Shown piece by piece: positions 25,767 through 34,200 of a DNA stretch of 64,000 nt. Below the pieces are notes generated by a model, which did not search any database, was not told the DNA's origin, and saw nothing but the letters and a program-made list of their open reading frames with translations. Location of the stretch: NCBI RefSeq assembly GCF_003755175.1, contig NZ_RKHX01000004.1:372001-436000 (forward strand), given 5' to 3'. The stretch is from Cellulomonas sp. PhB150. GTDB lineage: Bacteria; Actinomycetota; Actinomycetes; Actinomycetales; Cellulomonadaceae. Position 1 is the stretch's first letter; every line of letters starts with the position of its first letter. Both the position numbers and the translations under genes were made by a program.

Positions 25767-26590
25767 GCCTGCCGTCCATGGAGGACCTGTTCGACCTGGC
25801 GACGCCCGAGTCCGACGCCGTGGTCGAGGCTCGCCTCGGCCTCTTCGTCGCGGCCACGGACCAGCTCCAGGTCCTCGGAAGCTTCACCGACGAGGAGCTG
25901 GTCGGGCTTGACGGGCCGGACGGCGCGGCGACGGCGCCGAGCCCTTGGTACTCGTCCTTGTCCGAGGCCGAGCAGCAGACGGCCCTCACCGCGGCGCTGC
26001 GGGGGCTCACCGCGCGCGGCGTGTACCGGGCGATCCCGATCGACTCCGAGACGGCCACGTTCGCCTTCCACGCGGACCCGCAGGTCTTGGCGCTGCTCAG
26101 CATGCGCCGCTACACCGGCGTCGTGGTGGTCGCCGAGCGCCAGACGGCCGACCAGCGCGACTGGGCCGTGCTCTACCAGCAGCGCGACGGGCTCTGGCTG
26201 ACCGAGCTGGTCAACCACGTCGGCCAGCACGAGTTCGTCCTGGCCACCGGCGGCGAGACCGCCCAGCTCGTCACCACCTGGTCCGGCGCCCCGTCCGACG
26301 TCGCCGCGCCCGACCTCGACGTCGTGCTCACCCGCGACGAGGTCGCCGGCCAGGACCCTGTGCTCGAGCAGGTGGGCCGGAGCACCGCGGCGATCACCGT
26401 CACGCGACTGGACCTGCCCGACCCCGAGGACCCGGACGCCGACCGCTCGGTCGAGGAGACGTGGAGCGGGGTGTTCACCGGCCCCGGCGGCGGCTACGTC
26501 TCGACGGCCGTCGGCGACGACGTCGGCTACCACGGGGTCGACCTCGACGGTGTGCTGCACCACTGGCGCGACGTCATCGGTGCCGCGTGA
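25763..26590 (+). CDS. Unknown soluble protein, possibly EspG-like chaperone or immunity protein
   Basis: A 275-residue acidic, soluble alpha/beta protein. GTG at 25763 is preferred: it gives a 4-bp GTGA overlap and has a GGAAGGGG site 8 bases upstream, whereas the ATG at 25745 would overlap the upstream gene by 22 bp. After a short helical lead comes LTAALRGLTARGVYRA, then strands ATFAFHADPQVLALL, GVVVVAERQ and WAVLYQQRDGLWLTELV. The order recalls ESX EspG-type chaperones, but I cannot confirm it. Its position right after the effector-like gene would suit a dedicated chaperone or an immunity protein. Confidence 0.45.
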   Translation: MSLPSMEDLFDLATPESDAVVEARLGLFVAATDQLQVLGSFTDEELVGLDGPDGAATAPSPWYSSLSEAEQQTALTAALRGLTARGVYRAIPIDSETATFAFHADPQVLALLSMRRYTGVVVVAERQTADQRDWAVLYQQRDGLWLTELVNHVGQHEFVLATGGETAQLVTTWSGAPSDVAAPDLDVVLTRDEVAGQDPVLEQVGRSTAAITVTRLDLPDPEDPDADRSVEETWSGVFTGPGGGYVSTAVGDDVGYHGVDLDGVLHHWRDVIGAA

Positions 26591-27381
26591 GCGCGCCCGG
26601 CGAGTTCCTCGAGTTCTCCGACACCAGCGACGACGCGGTCGACCGCCTCCTCGCCGCAGCCGGGCAGGACTGGCGCGCGATGGGACGGGCACGCGCGGTG
26701 TTCCGCTCGTGGCCGGGCAACGTCTTCTGGATCATCGTCGGCGTGCTGGTGCTCGCTCTCGTCGTCCTCATCGCGACCCGGCCCGACGACGCGGGACGGA
26801 TCGTCGCGGCGGCCATCGCCGGCGGGTTCCTCTTCTTCGTCGCGCTCATCGCCGGCTCCGGCGTGCTCGAACGGCACCGCGTCTGCGAGCACGGCCTGGT
26901 CGTCGGCTTCCGCACGAAGTCGAGCTACACGATCCCGTGGTCGACGGTCGACCCGGGCCGCGTCCGGGTGGTCCGGCGCTCCAACCTCCTGGGCCGCCTC
27001 CCAGGGCGGACGGCGTCATCGCCCCACATCCGGCACGGCGCCGCGAGCGGCACGGCACTGGCCCTCAACGGTCTGGACACCGCGCTGGGCACGTGGATCC
27101 CCATCCCCGGACTCGGCGGCGTGACCGACGCCGTCCGGCCCGGCTCGCGCTTCCGGTCCACCCCCTTCGTCTGGTGGTTCCTCGGTGGACGGCACCCGGA
27201 GAAGCTGGTGCGGGCCATCGAGGACGCCATGGTCGCGGACGGCTACCCCGCCGTAGGCCTCGCCGACCGCGCCATCTCCCAGGGCGTCACGCTGCGCTAC
27301 AACCCCGGCGCGTGGGAGCCGTTCCCGGCCCGTGCCGGGGTCAGCACCGTCGTCGGCGTGGACGGCCAGCCGCAACCCTGA
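26587..27381 (+). CDS. Membrane protein of unknown function closing the secretion-like cassette
   Basis: A 264-residue protein with two adjacent membrane segments (about residues 46-67 and 75-96, VFWIIVGVLVLALVVLIA and IVAAAIAGGFLFFVALIAGS). A cytoplasmic region follows beginning RHRVCEHGLVVGFRTKSSYTIPWSTVDPGRV, a strand pattern like bacterial PH-domain proteins. It overlaps the preceding gene by 4 bp (GTGA). It may anchor, regulate or protect against the effector-like protein. I do not recognise a named family. Confidence 0.5.
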   Translation: MSAPGEFLEFSDTSDDAVDRLLAAAGQDWRAMGRARAVFRSWPGNVFWIIVGVLVLALVVLIATRPDDAGRIVAAAIAGGFLFFVALIAGSGVLERHRVCEHGLVVGFRTKSSYTIPWSTVDPGRVRVVRRSNLLGRLPGRTASSPHIRHGAASGTALALNGLDTALGTWIPIPGLGGVTDAVRPGSRFRSTPFVWWFLGGRHPEKLVRAIEDAMVADGYPAVGLADRAISQGVTLRYNPGAWEPFPARAGVSTVVGVDGQPQP

Positions 27382-27385
27382 GGCG

Positions 27386-27847
27386 TCAGCGCGCCGGCCG
27401 CCACACCAACGTGTGACCCGTCGCCTGGAACGTCGCGTTGCCGGCCAGCTTGCCGGTGGTGGTGGCCTCCCAGACGAAGCCCATCCGCTCGTAGAACGCC
27501 CGCGCGCTGTCGTTGCCCTCGAGCACCTCGAGCTCGAGGCGCCCGGTGGCCCGCGCCTGGACGTGCTCGACCAGGGCACGCGCGACGCCCCGGCGGTAGA
27601 GCGCGGGGTCGACGTAGAGCCAGGTGATCTCGTCCGCCGACGCCGAGACGAAGCCGGCGAGCGCGCCGTCGAGCTCCGCGACCCAGACGTCGCTCTCGAA
27701 GAGGCCTTCTGCCTCGTAGGTGTCGGCGAGCGCCAGGAAGGCCTCGAGGCCGACGGACCCCCGCAGCTCGTCGAGGCGTGCGGCGTCGTGGATGCGGCAG
27801 ATGGCAGTCCAGTCGCGCGGCTCGTAGGGGCGGAGGGCGAGGGTCAT
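27386..27847 (-). CDS. GNAT-family N-acetyltransferase
   Basis: A 153-residue acetyltransferase. ITWLYVDPALYRRGVARALVEHV contains the acetyl-CoA pyrophosphate loop (motif A, Q/RxxGxA form) and LEVLEGNDSARAFYERMGFV is motif B. Its start overlaps the stop of the amino-acid permease (ATGA), so it is translated from the same message. Substrate unknown; possibly an amino acid or polyamine given the transporter. It converges on the secretion-like cassette with a 4-bp gap. Confidence 0.9.
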   Translation of the reverse strand: MTLALRPYEPRDWTAICRIHDAARLDELRGSVGLEAFLALADTYEAEGLFESDVWVAELDGALAGFVSASADEITWLYVDPALYRRGVARALVEHVQARATGRLELEVLEGNDSARAFYERMGFVWEATTTGKLAGNATFQATGHTLVWRPAR

Positions 27848-29250
27848 ATCGCGATCCAGCCTGCTACCAGGGCGACGATCGCGACGACGGCCGCCGCCAG
27901 CGACACCACGAAGACGACGAGCTCGCCCCGCGAGAAGACCCGCCGCCCCTGCTCTCGTCGGGCCATCACGAACAGGACCGACGCCGGCGCGTAGAACAGG
28001 AACGAGACCAGCACGTACTGGGGCCCGGCCGCCACCAGCAGGAACGCGGTGTACGCCGCGGCGATCAGAGCGACGACCCGCCCGACCCGGTCCGCCCACG
28101 CGAGACGGACCGCGAAGCCCGCCGCGAGCACGTACGGGATGAGGACGAGCGAGCTGGTCATGCTCAGCGCGAAGTCGAACGCGTCCTGCGACAGCAGCGT
28201 CAGCACGAGCACGACCTGCGAGAGCGCGGTCGTCAGGGTCAGGGCGTTGACGGGCACGTCGTCGCCCGACGAGCGGCGCAAGAACCGCGGCATGTCGTCG
28301 TCCTTCGCGGCGACGAACAGGACCTCCGCCGCCATGAGCGTCCACGCGAGGTAGGCGCCCAGCACGGAGACGACGAGCCCGATGCTGATGAACGCGCTGC
28401 CCCACTCGCCCGTCGCCGCCTCGAGGACGCCGGCCATCGACGGCTGCCGCAGCGCGGCGATCTCGCTCATCGGCAGGATGCCGTAGGACACGATCGTCAC
28501 CGACGCGAACACCGCGAAGACGCTGAGGAACCCGAGCATCGTCGCGCGGCCGACGTCTCGGCGGGAGCGCGCGTGCCGGGAGTAGACGCTCGCCGCCTCG
28601 ACGCCGAGGAACACGAAGACGGTGGCGAGCATCGTGCCGCGCACCTGGGAGAACAGGCTTCCGGCGTCCGGGTCGCCACGGAGGTTGTCGACGAAGACGG
28701 ACGGGTCGAACGCGAACGCTGCGAGCAGCACGAAGACGACGATCGGCACGACCTTCGCGACCGTGACGACGCGGTTGATCGCCGCCGCCTCCCGCACCCC
28801 GCGGCGGATCACCGCGTACGACGCCCAGAGCCCGGCGCTCGCGAGCACCACTGCGAGCACTGTGTCCCCCTCGCCGAGCTCCGGTGCGACCGCGCCGATC
28901 GTCGACATGATCAGCACCCAGTACGTCACGTTGCCCACGCACGCGCTGGCCCAGTAGCCGAGCGCCGAGAAGAAGCCGAGGTACTGCCCGAACCCGACCT
29001 TGGCGTAGGCGTAGATGCCCGCGTCGAGCTCGGGGCGGCGGACTGCCAGGCGCTGGAAGACGAGCGCGAGCATGAACATCCCGGTGCCCGCGACGGCCCA
29101 CGCGATCAGCGCGCCGATCACGCCCGTCTCCGCGGCGAACTGCGCCGGGAGCGAGAACACGCCCGCGCCGACCATCGAGCCGATGACGACCGCGGTGAGG
29201 GTGACGACGCTCAGCGTCGCCGGGCGGGATGCCTCCCTCACCTCGGTCAT
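27844..29250 (-). CDS. APC-superfamily amino acid permease/antiporter
   Basis: A 468-residue transporter with 12 hydrophobic segments. The first helix holds IGSMVGAGVFSLPAQFA, the substrate-binding GxGIF-type unwound stretch, and helix 6 holds VFVFLGVEAASVYSRHARSRRDVGRAT, the E-A-A/S stretch of basic amino acid antiporters such as ArcD and ArcD-like arginine/ornithine exchangers. Basic amino acids or polyamines are therefore likely substrates. It heads a two-gene unit with the GNAT gene and is divergent from the secreted protein gene. Confidence 0.9.
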   Translation of the reverse strand: MTEVREASRPATLSVVTLTAVVIGSMVGAGVFSLPAQFAAETGVIGALIAWAVAGTGMFMLALVFQRLAVRRPELDAGIYAYAKVGFGQYLGFFSALGYWASACVGNVTYWVLIMSTIGAVAPELGEGDTVLAVVLASAGLWASYAVIRRGVREAAAINRVVTVAKVVPIVVFVLLAAFAFDPSVFVDNLRGDPDAGSLFSQVRGTMLATVFVFLGVEAASVYSRHARSRRDVGRATMLGFLSVFAVFASVTIVSYGILPMSEIAALRQPSMAGVLEAATGEWGSAFISIGLVVSVLGAYLAWTLMAAEVLFVAAKDDDMPRFLRRSSGDDVPVNALTLTTALSQVVLVLTLLSQDAFDFALSMTSSLVLIPYVLAAGFAVRLAWADRVGRVVALIAAAYTAFLLVAAGPQYVLVSFLFYAPASVLFVMARREQGRRVFSRGELVVFVVSLAAAVVAIVALVAGWIAI

Positions 29251-29378
29251 GCTCGCGAGGCTAGCGACTGCCGTGGTCCGTGGACGTGTCCGAGGTCACG
29301 CGACGAGTTTTCGGGCGTTCCTCATCAACCGGTCAGTGATGTCACGGAGGCGCGACAGGTCGCCCCTATGCTCGCCCG

Positions 29379-30263
29379 ATGCGCCGCCTGTGGACCTCCT
29401 TGCTGACCCTGTGCCTCGTCGCCGTCTCGATGACGGTCGGGGTCTCCGCCGCCTCCGCGGCCACGCCCGTGACGATCGGGAAGATCGCCTCGAAGACCGC
29501 TGCCTACGGGTCGAAGGTCACCGTGAAGCCGAAGGTCACGCACGCGAAGTCGGCGAAGGTCGTCTCGGCGAAGCTGACCGTGAAGAAGGGCGGCTCGACG
29601 GTCGCCAAGAACAAGGCGTCGGTCAAGCTGGCCGCGGGCACCTACAAGGTGACGACGACCGCCAAGTACAAGACGTTCCGCACGGTGAAGAAGACGACGA
29701 CGTCGACCAAGAACGTCGTGACGGTCAAGCCCTACAGCACGACCCGAGTGACGTGCACCGCATCGCGGGTCGACGTCCTCGACGAGGGCCTCATCGAGCT
29801 GGACGGGTCCTGCACCGGCACCGCGTTCGACGGCACCGTGGCACTCCGCAATCTCGGCGCGTTCGACGACGACCCGTGGTGGGGGTACGACGACGACGCC
29901 AACGCTCTCGAGTTCGCCTCGGTCCCGACCGTCGGCAAGGCCTTCTCGGCGACGCTCGACCCCGGCAAGAACCTGTACAAGAAGAAGCAGGTCACCACGA
30001 CCACGACGACGAAGGTCTGGTCCTCGGTCAAGACGAAGACCAAGACCCAGACGCTCGTCATCAAGGCGGGGAAGAAGCCGAACCACGCGGCGCCCTACTC
30101 CGACGGCGAGTGCCCGAGCTGGGCGCCGGTCAAGGGCAACGCGGACAGCGGGATCTACCACGTCCCCGGCGGCCGCTGGTACTCGGTGACCAAGGCCGAG
30201 GAGTGCTTCACCACGCCGGCCGCGGCCCGCGCCCACGGCTACCGCGCCAGCCGCAACGGCTGA
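29379..30263 (+). CDS. Secreted Lys/Thr-rich protein with C-terminal sunset domain
   Basis: A 294-residue exported protein. The Sec signal (RRLWTSLLTLCLVAVSMTVGV, cleavage after ASAA near residue 28) is followed by a basic Ig-like strand region rich in KVTVKPKVT-type repeats. A threonine stretch follows and then a C-terminal 50-residue domain, CPSWAPVKGNADSGIYHVPGG...YSVTKAEECF, which is the cysteine-paired 'sunset' domain found at the ends of actinobacterial secreted nucleases and wall proteins. A TATGCT -10-like hexamer sits 7 bases before the ATG and no ribosome site is seen, so the mRNA may be leaderless. The role is probably envelope-associated; no enzyme domain. Confidence 0.75.
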   Translation: MRRLWTSLLTLCLVAVSMTVGVSAASAATPVTIGKIASKTAAYGSKVTVKPKVTHAKSAKVVSAKLTVKKGGSTVAKNKASVKLAAGTYKVTTTAKYKTFRTVKKTTTSTKNVVTVKPYSTTRVTCTASRVDVLDEGLIELDGSCTGTAFDGTVALRNLGAFDDDPWWGYDDDANALEFASVPTVGKAFSATLDPGKNLYKKKQVTTTTTTKVWSSVKTKTKTQTLVIKAGKKPNHAAPYSDGECPSWAPVKGNADSGIYHVPGGRWYSVTKAEECFTTPAAARAHGYRASRNG

Positions 30264-30275
30264 CCTCGCCCCTCC

Positions 30276-31151
30276 CTACGCGGGCTCGACCGGCAGCCAC
30301 AGCTCGCAGGTCGCCGTTCCGGCCGCGGGGTCGTAGGCGAGCATCGCGACGATCTCCGGGCCGGGGCGCAGCCGCCACGGCTGGGACGGGAACCACGTCG
30401 TGGCCGTCGCTGCCCAGACGTCCTGCAGCACGGTCGGGTGCGGACCCACGGTGTGGAAGACGGCCCAGGTCCCTGCCGGCACCTCGATGGCGTCCAGCCC
30501 CTCGGGCGGTGGGGCGGTGGTCGCCACACCGTGGAGGTACGTGAGCTCGCTGCCCTCGGCCCGGTCCGGGTCGAGGTCGTCGCTGACCGCCAGCACGCCC
30601 TTCGGCTCGGTGTCGTTGAACCTCTTGAGGTCGACGACCTGCTCGATCGTGATGGACGAGACGTGCTTCGCGATGTGCGGGTTCACGCCCTCGTGGATCA
30701 GGGGCACGCGCGTGGCGTACCCGACGAGGCGGACGGCCGGAAGCGTGACGATGCGGGTGTCCATGGGGATGCTCCCTTCGACGGTCAGGCGGAACCTGAT
30801 CCGTGGTTGTGCTCGTAGAGGACCGCCGCTGCGCCGCACGTCACCCGGGCCCGCGCCGTGCACGGCGCGGAACGCCCGGCCGAACGCCTCGGTCGAGCCG
30901 TAGCCGTAGCGGACCGCGATCGCCAGCAGGTCCTCGTCGGTGCTCACCACGTCGGAGGCGGCCATCGACATCCGGCGACGTCGGACGTACTCCGACAGGG
31001 GCATCCCTGCCAGCGACGAGAACATCCGCCGCAGGTGGTGGTCGGTCGTGCCCGTGCGCGTCGCGATGTCGGCGACGTCCACCGGACCCGACGGGTCGGC
31101 GGCGAGCTGCGCGTCGACGGCGTCCACCGCGAGGTTGAGCGTGGCGATCAT
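30276..31151 (-). CDS. AraC-type regulator with GyrI-like effector-binding domain
   Basis: A 291-residue regulator. The N-terminal double HTH (residues 24-107) shows VDVADIATRTGTTDHHLRRMFSSLAGMPLSEYVRRRRM then AIAVRYGYGSTEAFGRAFRAVHGAGP. The C-terminal half (about 130-290) is a GyrI/SOUL-like small-molecule domain with ALVSDDL-type strands and VPAGTWAVFHTVGP. This is the Rob/BmrR-like arrangement for sensing hydrophobic compounds. No dedicated target gene is adjacent on the same strand. It is probably a global or autoregulated stress regulator. Confidence 0.9.
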   Translation of the reverse strand: MIATLNLAVDAVDAQLAADPSGPVDVADIATRTGTTDHHLRRMFSSLAGMPLSEYVRRRRMSMAASDVVSTDEDLLAIAVRYGYGSTEAFGRAFRAVHGAGPGDVRRSGGPLRAQPRIRFRLTVEGSIPMDTRIVTLPAVRLVGYATRVPLIHEGVNPHIAKHVSSITIEQVVDLKRFNDTEPKGVLAVSDDLDPDRAEGSELTYLHGVATTAPPPEGLDAIEVPAGTWAVFHTVGPHPTVLQDVWAATATTWFPSQPWRLRPGPEIVAMLAYDPAAGTATCELWLPVEPA

Positions 31152-31242
31152 GGGGGGTCTCCTCCTGTCGTCGTCCAGCCTGCCGTGCTCGGACGGCGAG
31201 GCGCCCGACCTTTCCGGCCCGCTTCGATCGGGTGTGCACGAA

Positions 31243-31274
31243 CGCCCCGCCCCCCGAACTCGGGAGGCGGGGCG
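31243..31274 (-). terminator. Rho-independent-type hairpin after the GH87 gene
   Basis: CGCCCCGCC (31243-31251) pairs with GGCGGGGCG (31266-31274); inner bases extend the stem to 13 pairs with one mismatch and an AACT loop. It lies 15 bp past the stop of the glucanase gene. There is no strong U-run, as is usual in GC-rich actinobacteria. Confidence 0.75.
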
Positions 31275-31288
31275 CTCGTGGCTGTGGA

Positions 31289-34200
31289 CTACGGCGTGAA
31301 GACGAACTGCGAGCCCGGCTCCTTCAGGACGTCGCCGTCACGCGAGTTCGTGATCGTGACATTGGTCAGGATCGCGTTGCCGCGCGCGCCGCTCATCGCG
31401 AGGATGCCGGAGCCGTTGTTCGACCTGTCGATCTTGACGTTGGTGATCCGGACGTCGGGCATGTTGCCCCCGCCGTTCTTGAACTGGATCCCGTCGTAGG
31501 TCGAGTCGTAGATGTCGGTGTCCCGGATGGTGACGCCGGTGATGTCGAGCGTGGAGGGGAACAGGGTGATGGCCCCGAACTCCTGGTCCTCGTTCCAGAA
31601 CGCCCCGCCCGTGCGGTAGAGCCCGTTGTTGGCGATGAGCGTGGTCCCGCCGAACGGCAGCGGGCTGTGATCGGTCGCCAGCATGATGCCGGGGTAGTTC
31701 ATCGTGTCGAAGATCAGGTTGTTCTCGATGACGTTGTTCGAGCCTCCGTAGATCGCGATGCCGTTGGCGCGCCAGGGCAGCTGGATCGTGTTGTTGGTGA
31801 ACCGGTTGTCGTGCTCGTTGTCGACCGTGCGGTCCTTGACGTAGGGGTTGGCCCACATCGCGAGCGCGTCGTCGCCGGTGGTGCGGAACGAGCTGTTGAA
31901 CACCGTGGAGTTGCGGGTGCCGTTGCTGAAGTTGATGCCGTCCGCATAGGTGTCGCGGATGCGCATGCCGGAGAACTGCAACCCGTCAGCCGGTCCCCAC
32001 AGGTCGGGGATGTTGTCGTAGTCGCGGCCCACCCAGACACCCACGTTGGCGTGCTCGATCCAGACGTTGGTGATCTTGGTGTTCTTGCCGAACCGACCGT
32101 TCAGGCCGACGCCGCCCTCGTCGTTGCCGTCCCCTCCGCGGATCCGGCCGGAGCCGAAGATCGCGATGTCGGACAGCTGGACGTTGTCGTCGATGTCGAA
32201 CCCGAAGTTGCCCTCGTGCGGGTGGTTGAGGGTGTTGGCGTCCTGCGGCTCGATGAGCGAGTAGAGCTGGGAGTACCACATGCCCGCACCGCGGATCGTG
32301 GCGTTGCTGATGCCCACCTGGTTGTACATCCCGCGGTTCAGCGGGTCGTCGGTGAGGATCTTCCTCTCCTGGCGCCACTGGCCGGCCGGGATCCAGACGC
32401 AGCTGATCTGGCCGTTCTGGTCCGCGGTCACGGCCGCCTGGATGGCCGTCGAGTCGTCGACGCCGTCGCCCGCCACCGCGCCGTACGCGGTGATCGACGT
32501 GCACTCCGCCGGCTTGGCCAGCGGCGGTGCGACCTGCTCGAGGTCCACGGAGTCGATGACGTAGAACGCGGCGCTGTCGCCCGCGTCCCGCTGCAGCTTG
32601 AACACGGTGCCGGCCGGGTAGGACTGGCCGAGCAGCGCGCTCGTCTCGTCGAACAGCCGGCGTGCGTCGGTCCCCGGCGTGTTCGTCAGGGCCTCGGGGC
32701 CGTCGACGTTGCCGTAGAGCCAGCTGTGCTTGGAGGACAGCGTGAGCTTCTGCACGAAGGTCCCGTTGGCGTAGAGGCTGAGGGTGGCGTCCTGGCCACC
32801 ACCGCCCGCGGCGTCCGGGATCGAGTTCCGCACGACGATCGAATTCGTGGCGTTGGTCGACGTGAACTGCACGTACTGCCCCTGGCTGGCCAGCCGCACC
32901 GACTTGCGACCCGAGGACTCGGTCGCGAAGTTCGTGTGCCCGAAGGTGCGCAGCGCGTCCGCCTCGAGGAGCGCGCCGGTGTAGGTCCCGGACTCCGCCT
33001 CGTAGGAGGTCCACGGCACGGCCGCGCCGCGGCCGACGACGATCGACTGGGAGAACGTGTTGTTGTTCTCGTTGGTCTCCGCGACGGTCCCGGTCGCGTC
33101 GGCCGTCGCGGTCAGCGTGGCCCCGCCGCTGGTAGCCGTCCACGTGCCGCTCACCGCGACGGCGGCCGTGGCCCCCGAGGCGATCGCGGCCGTGCTGCCG
33201 TTGAGCGTGGTGCTGCCGACGACCAGGCGCGTGACGCTCGCCCCCGCCGACTGGCTGCCGCGGTTCTTCACCGAGACGGTGAAGGAGACCGACGAGCCCA
33301 CGGCCGGGTTGGCCGGGCTCGAGCTGATGCCGAGCACCTGCAGGTCGGGGCCGGGGGCCTCGGAGACGGTCACCTTCGTCGCGCTCACGTAGGCGTTGTT
33401 GGCCTCGTTCTGCTCGACGACGGCGTTGGTCGGGTCGACGACGGCGCCCACGGCGTAGCTGCCCGCGGGCTTGGTGCCGATCGACTTGCTCACCGTCGTC
33501 GTCCCGCCCGCCGCGATGGCCGGCACGGCGACCGAGGTGGCGACGACGCCGTCCACCGTGAGGTCCACGGTGGAGGCCGGCGACGCGAGGTTGCCCGCGT
33601 TCTTCACCGTGGCGGTCAGCGTGATCGCGGTGCCCTCGACGGGCGCGGTCGGGCTGGCGGTCACGGCGGTGACCGTGAGGTCCGGGTTCGGGGCGGGGAC
33701 GCCGACGACCTTGAAGCCGGCGACCTGGGCGTTGCCCGAACCGGTGTTGCCGGTGAAGACGAGCCGGACGTCGGTGGCCGAGCCGGAGACCGGCACGGTG
33801 ACCTTGTTGCCCGACGCGTTGTCGAACGCGTACGCCGCCGACGCCTTGATCGGCTTCCACGGCCCGCTGCCCACCTTCGCCTCGATCGAGAACGTCTGGG
33901 TCCGCGGACCCCACGCGGCGACCGGCGGCACGGAGACGACGACCTGCTGGAGCGTCGACTGCGACGCGAGGTTCACCGCGAGCGTGCTGGGGTACTGCCC
34001 CCCCGCGCCCTCCCAGTAGGTGCTCGCGTCGCTGTCGACCGCGTTGCCCGCGACGAACGTGAACTCGGTCGACGACGCGGTCGCCGGGCGCCCCAGCGCC
34101 AGGTCGCTGCCCGTCGGCGGGTTGCTCACGTCGGTGACGGTGAAGGACGCGGAGCCCGAGTTGTTCGCCTCGTTGGACTCGGCGATCGTGTTGGCCGGGT

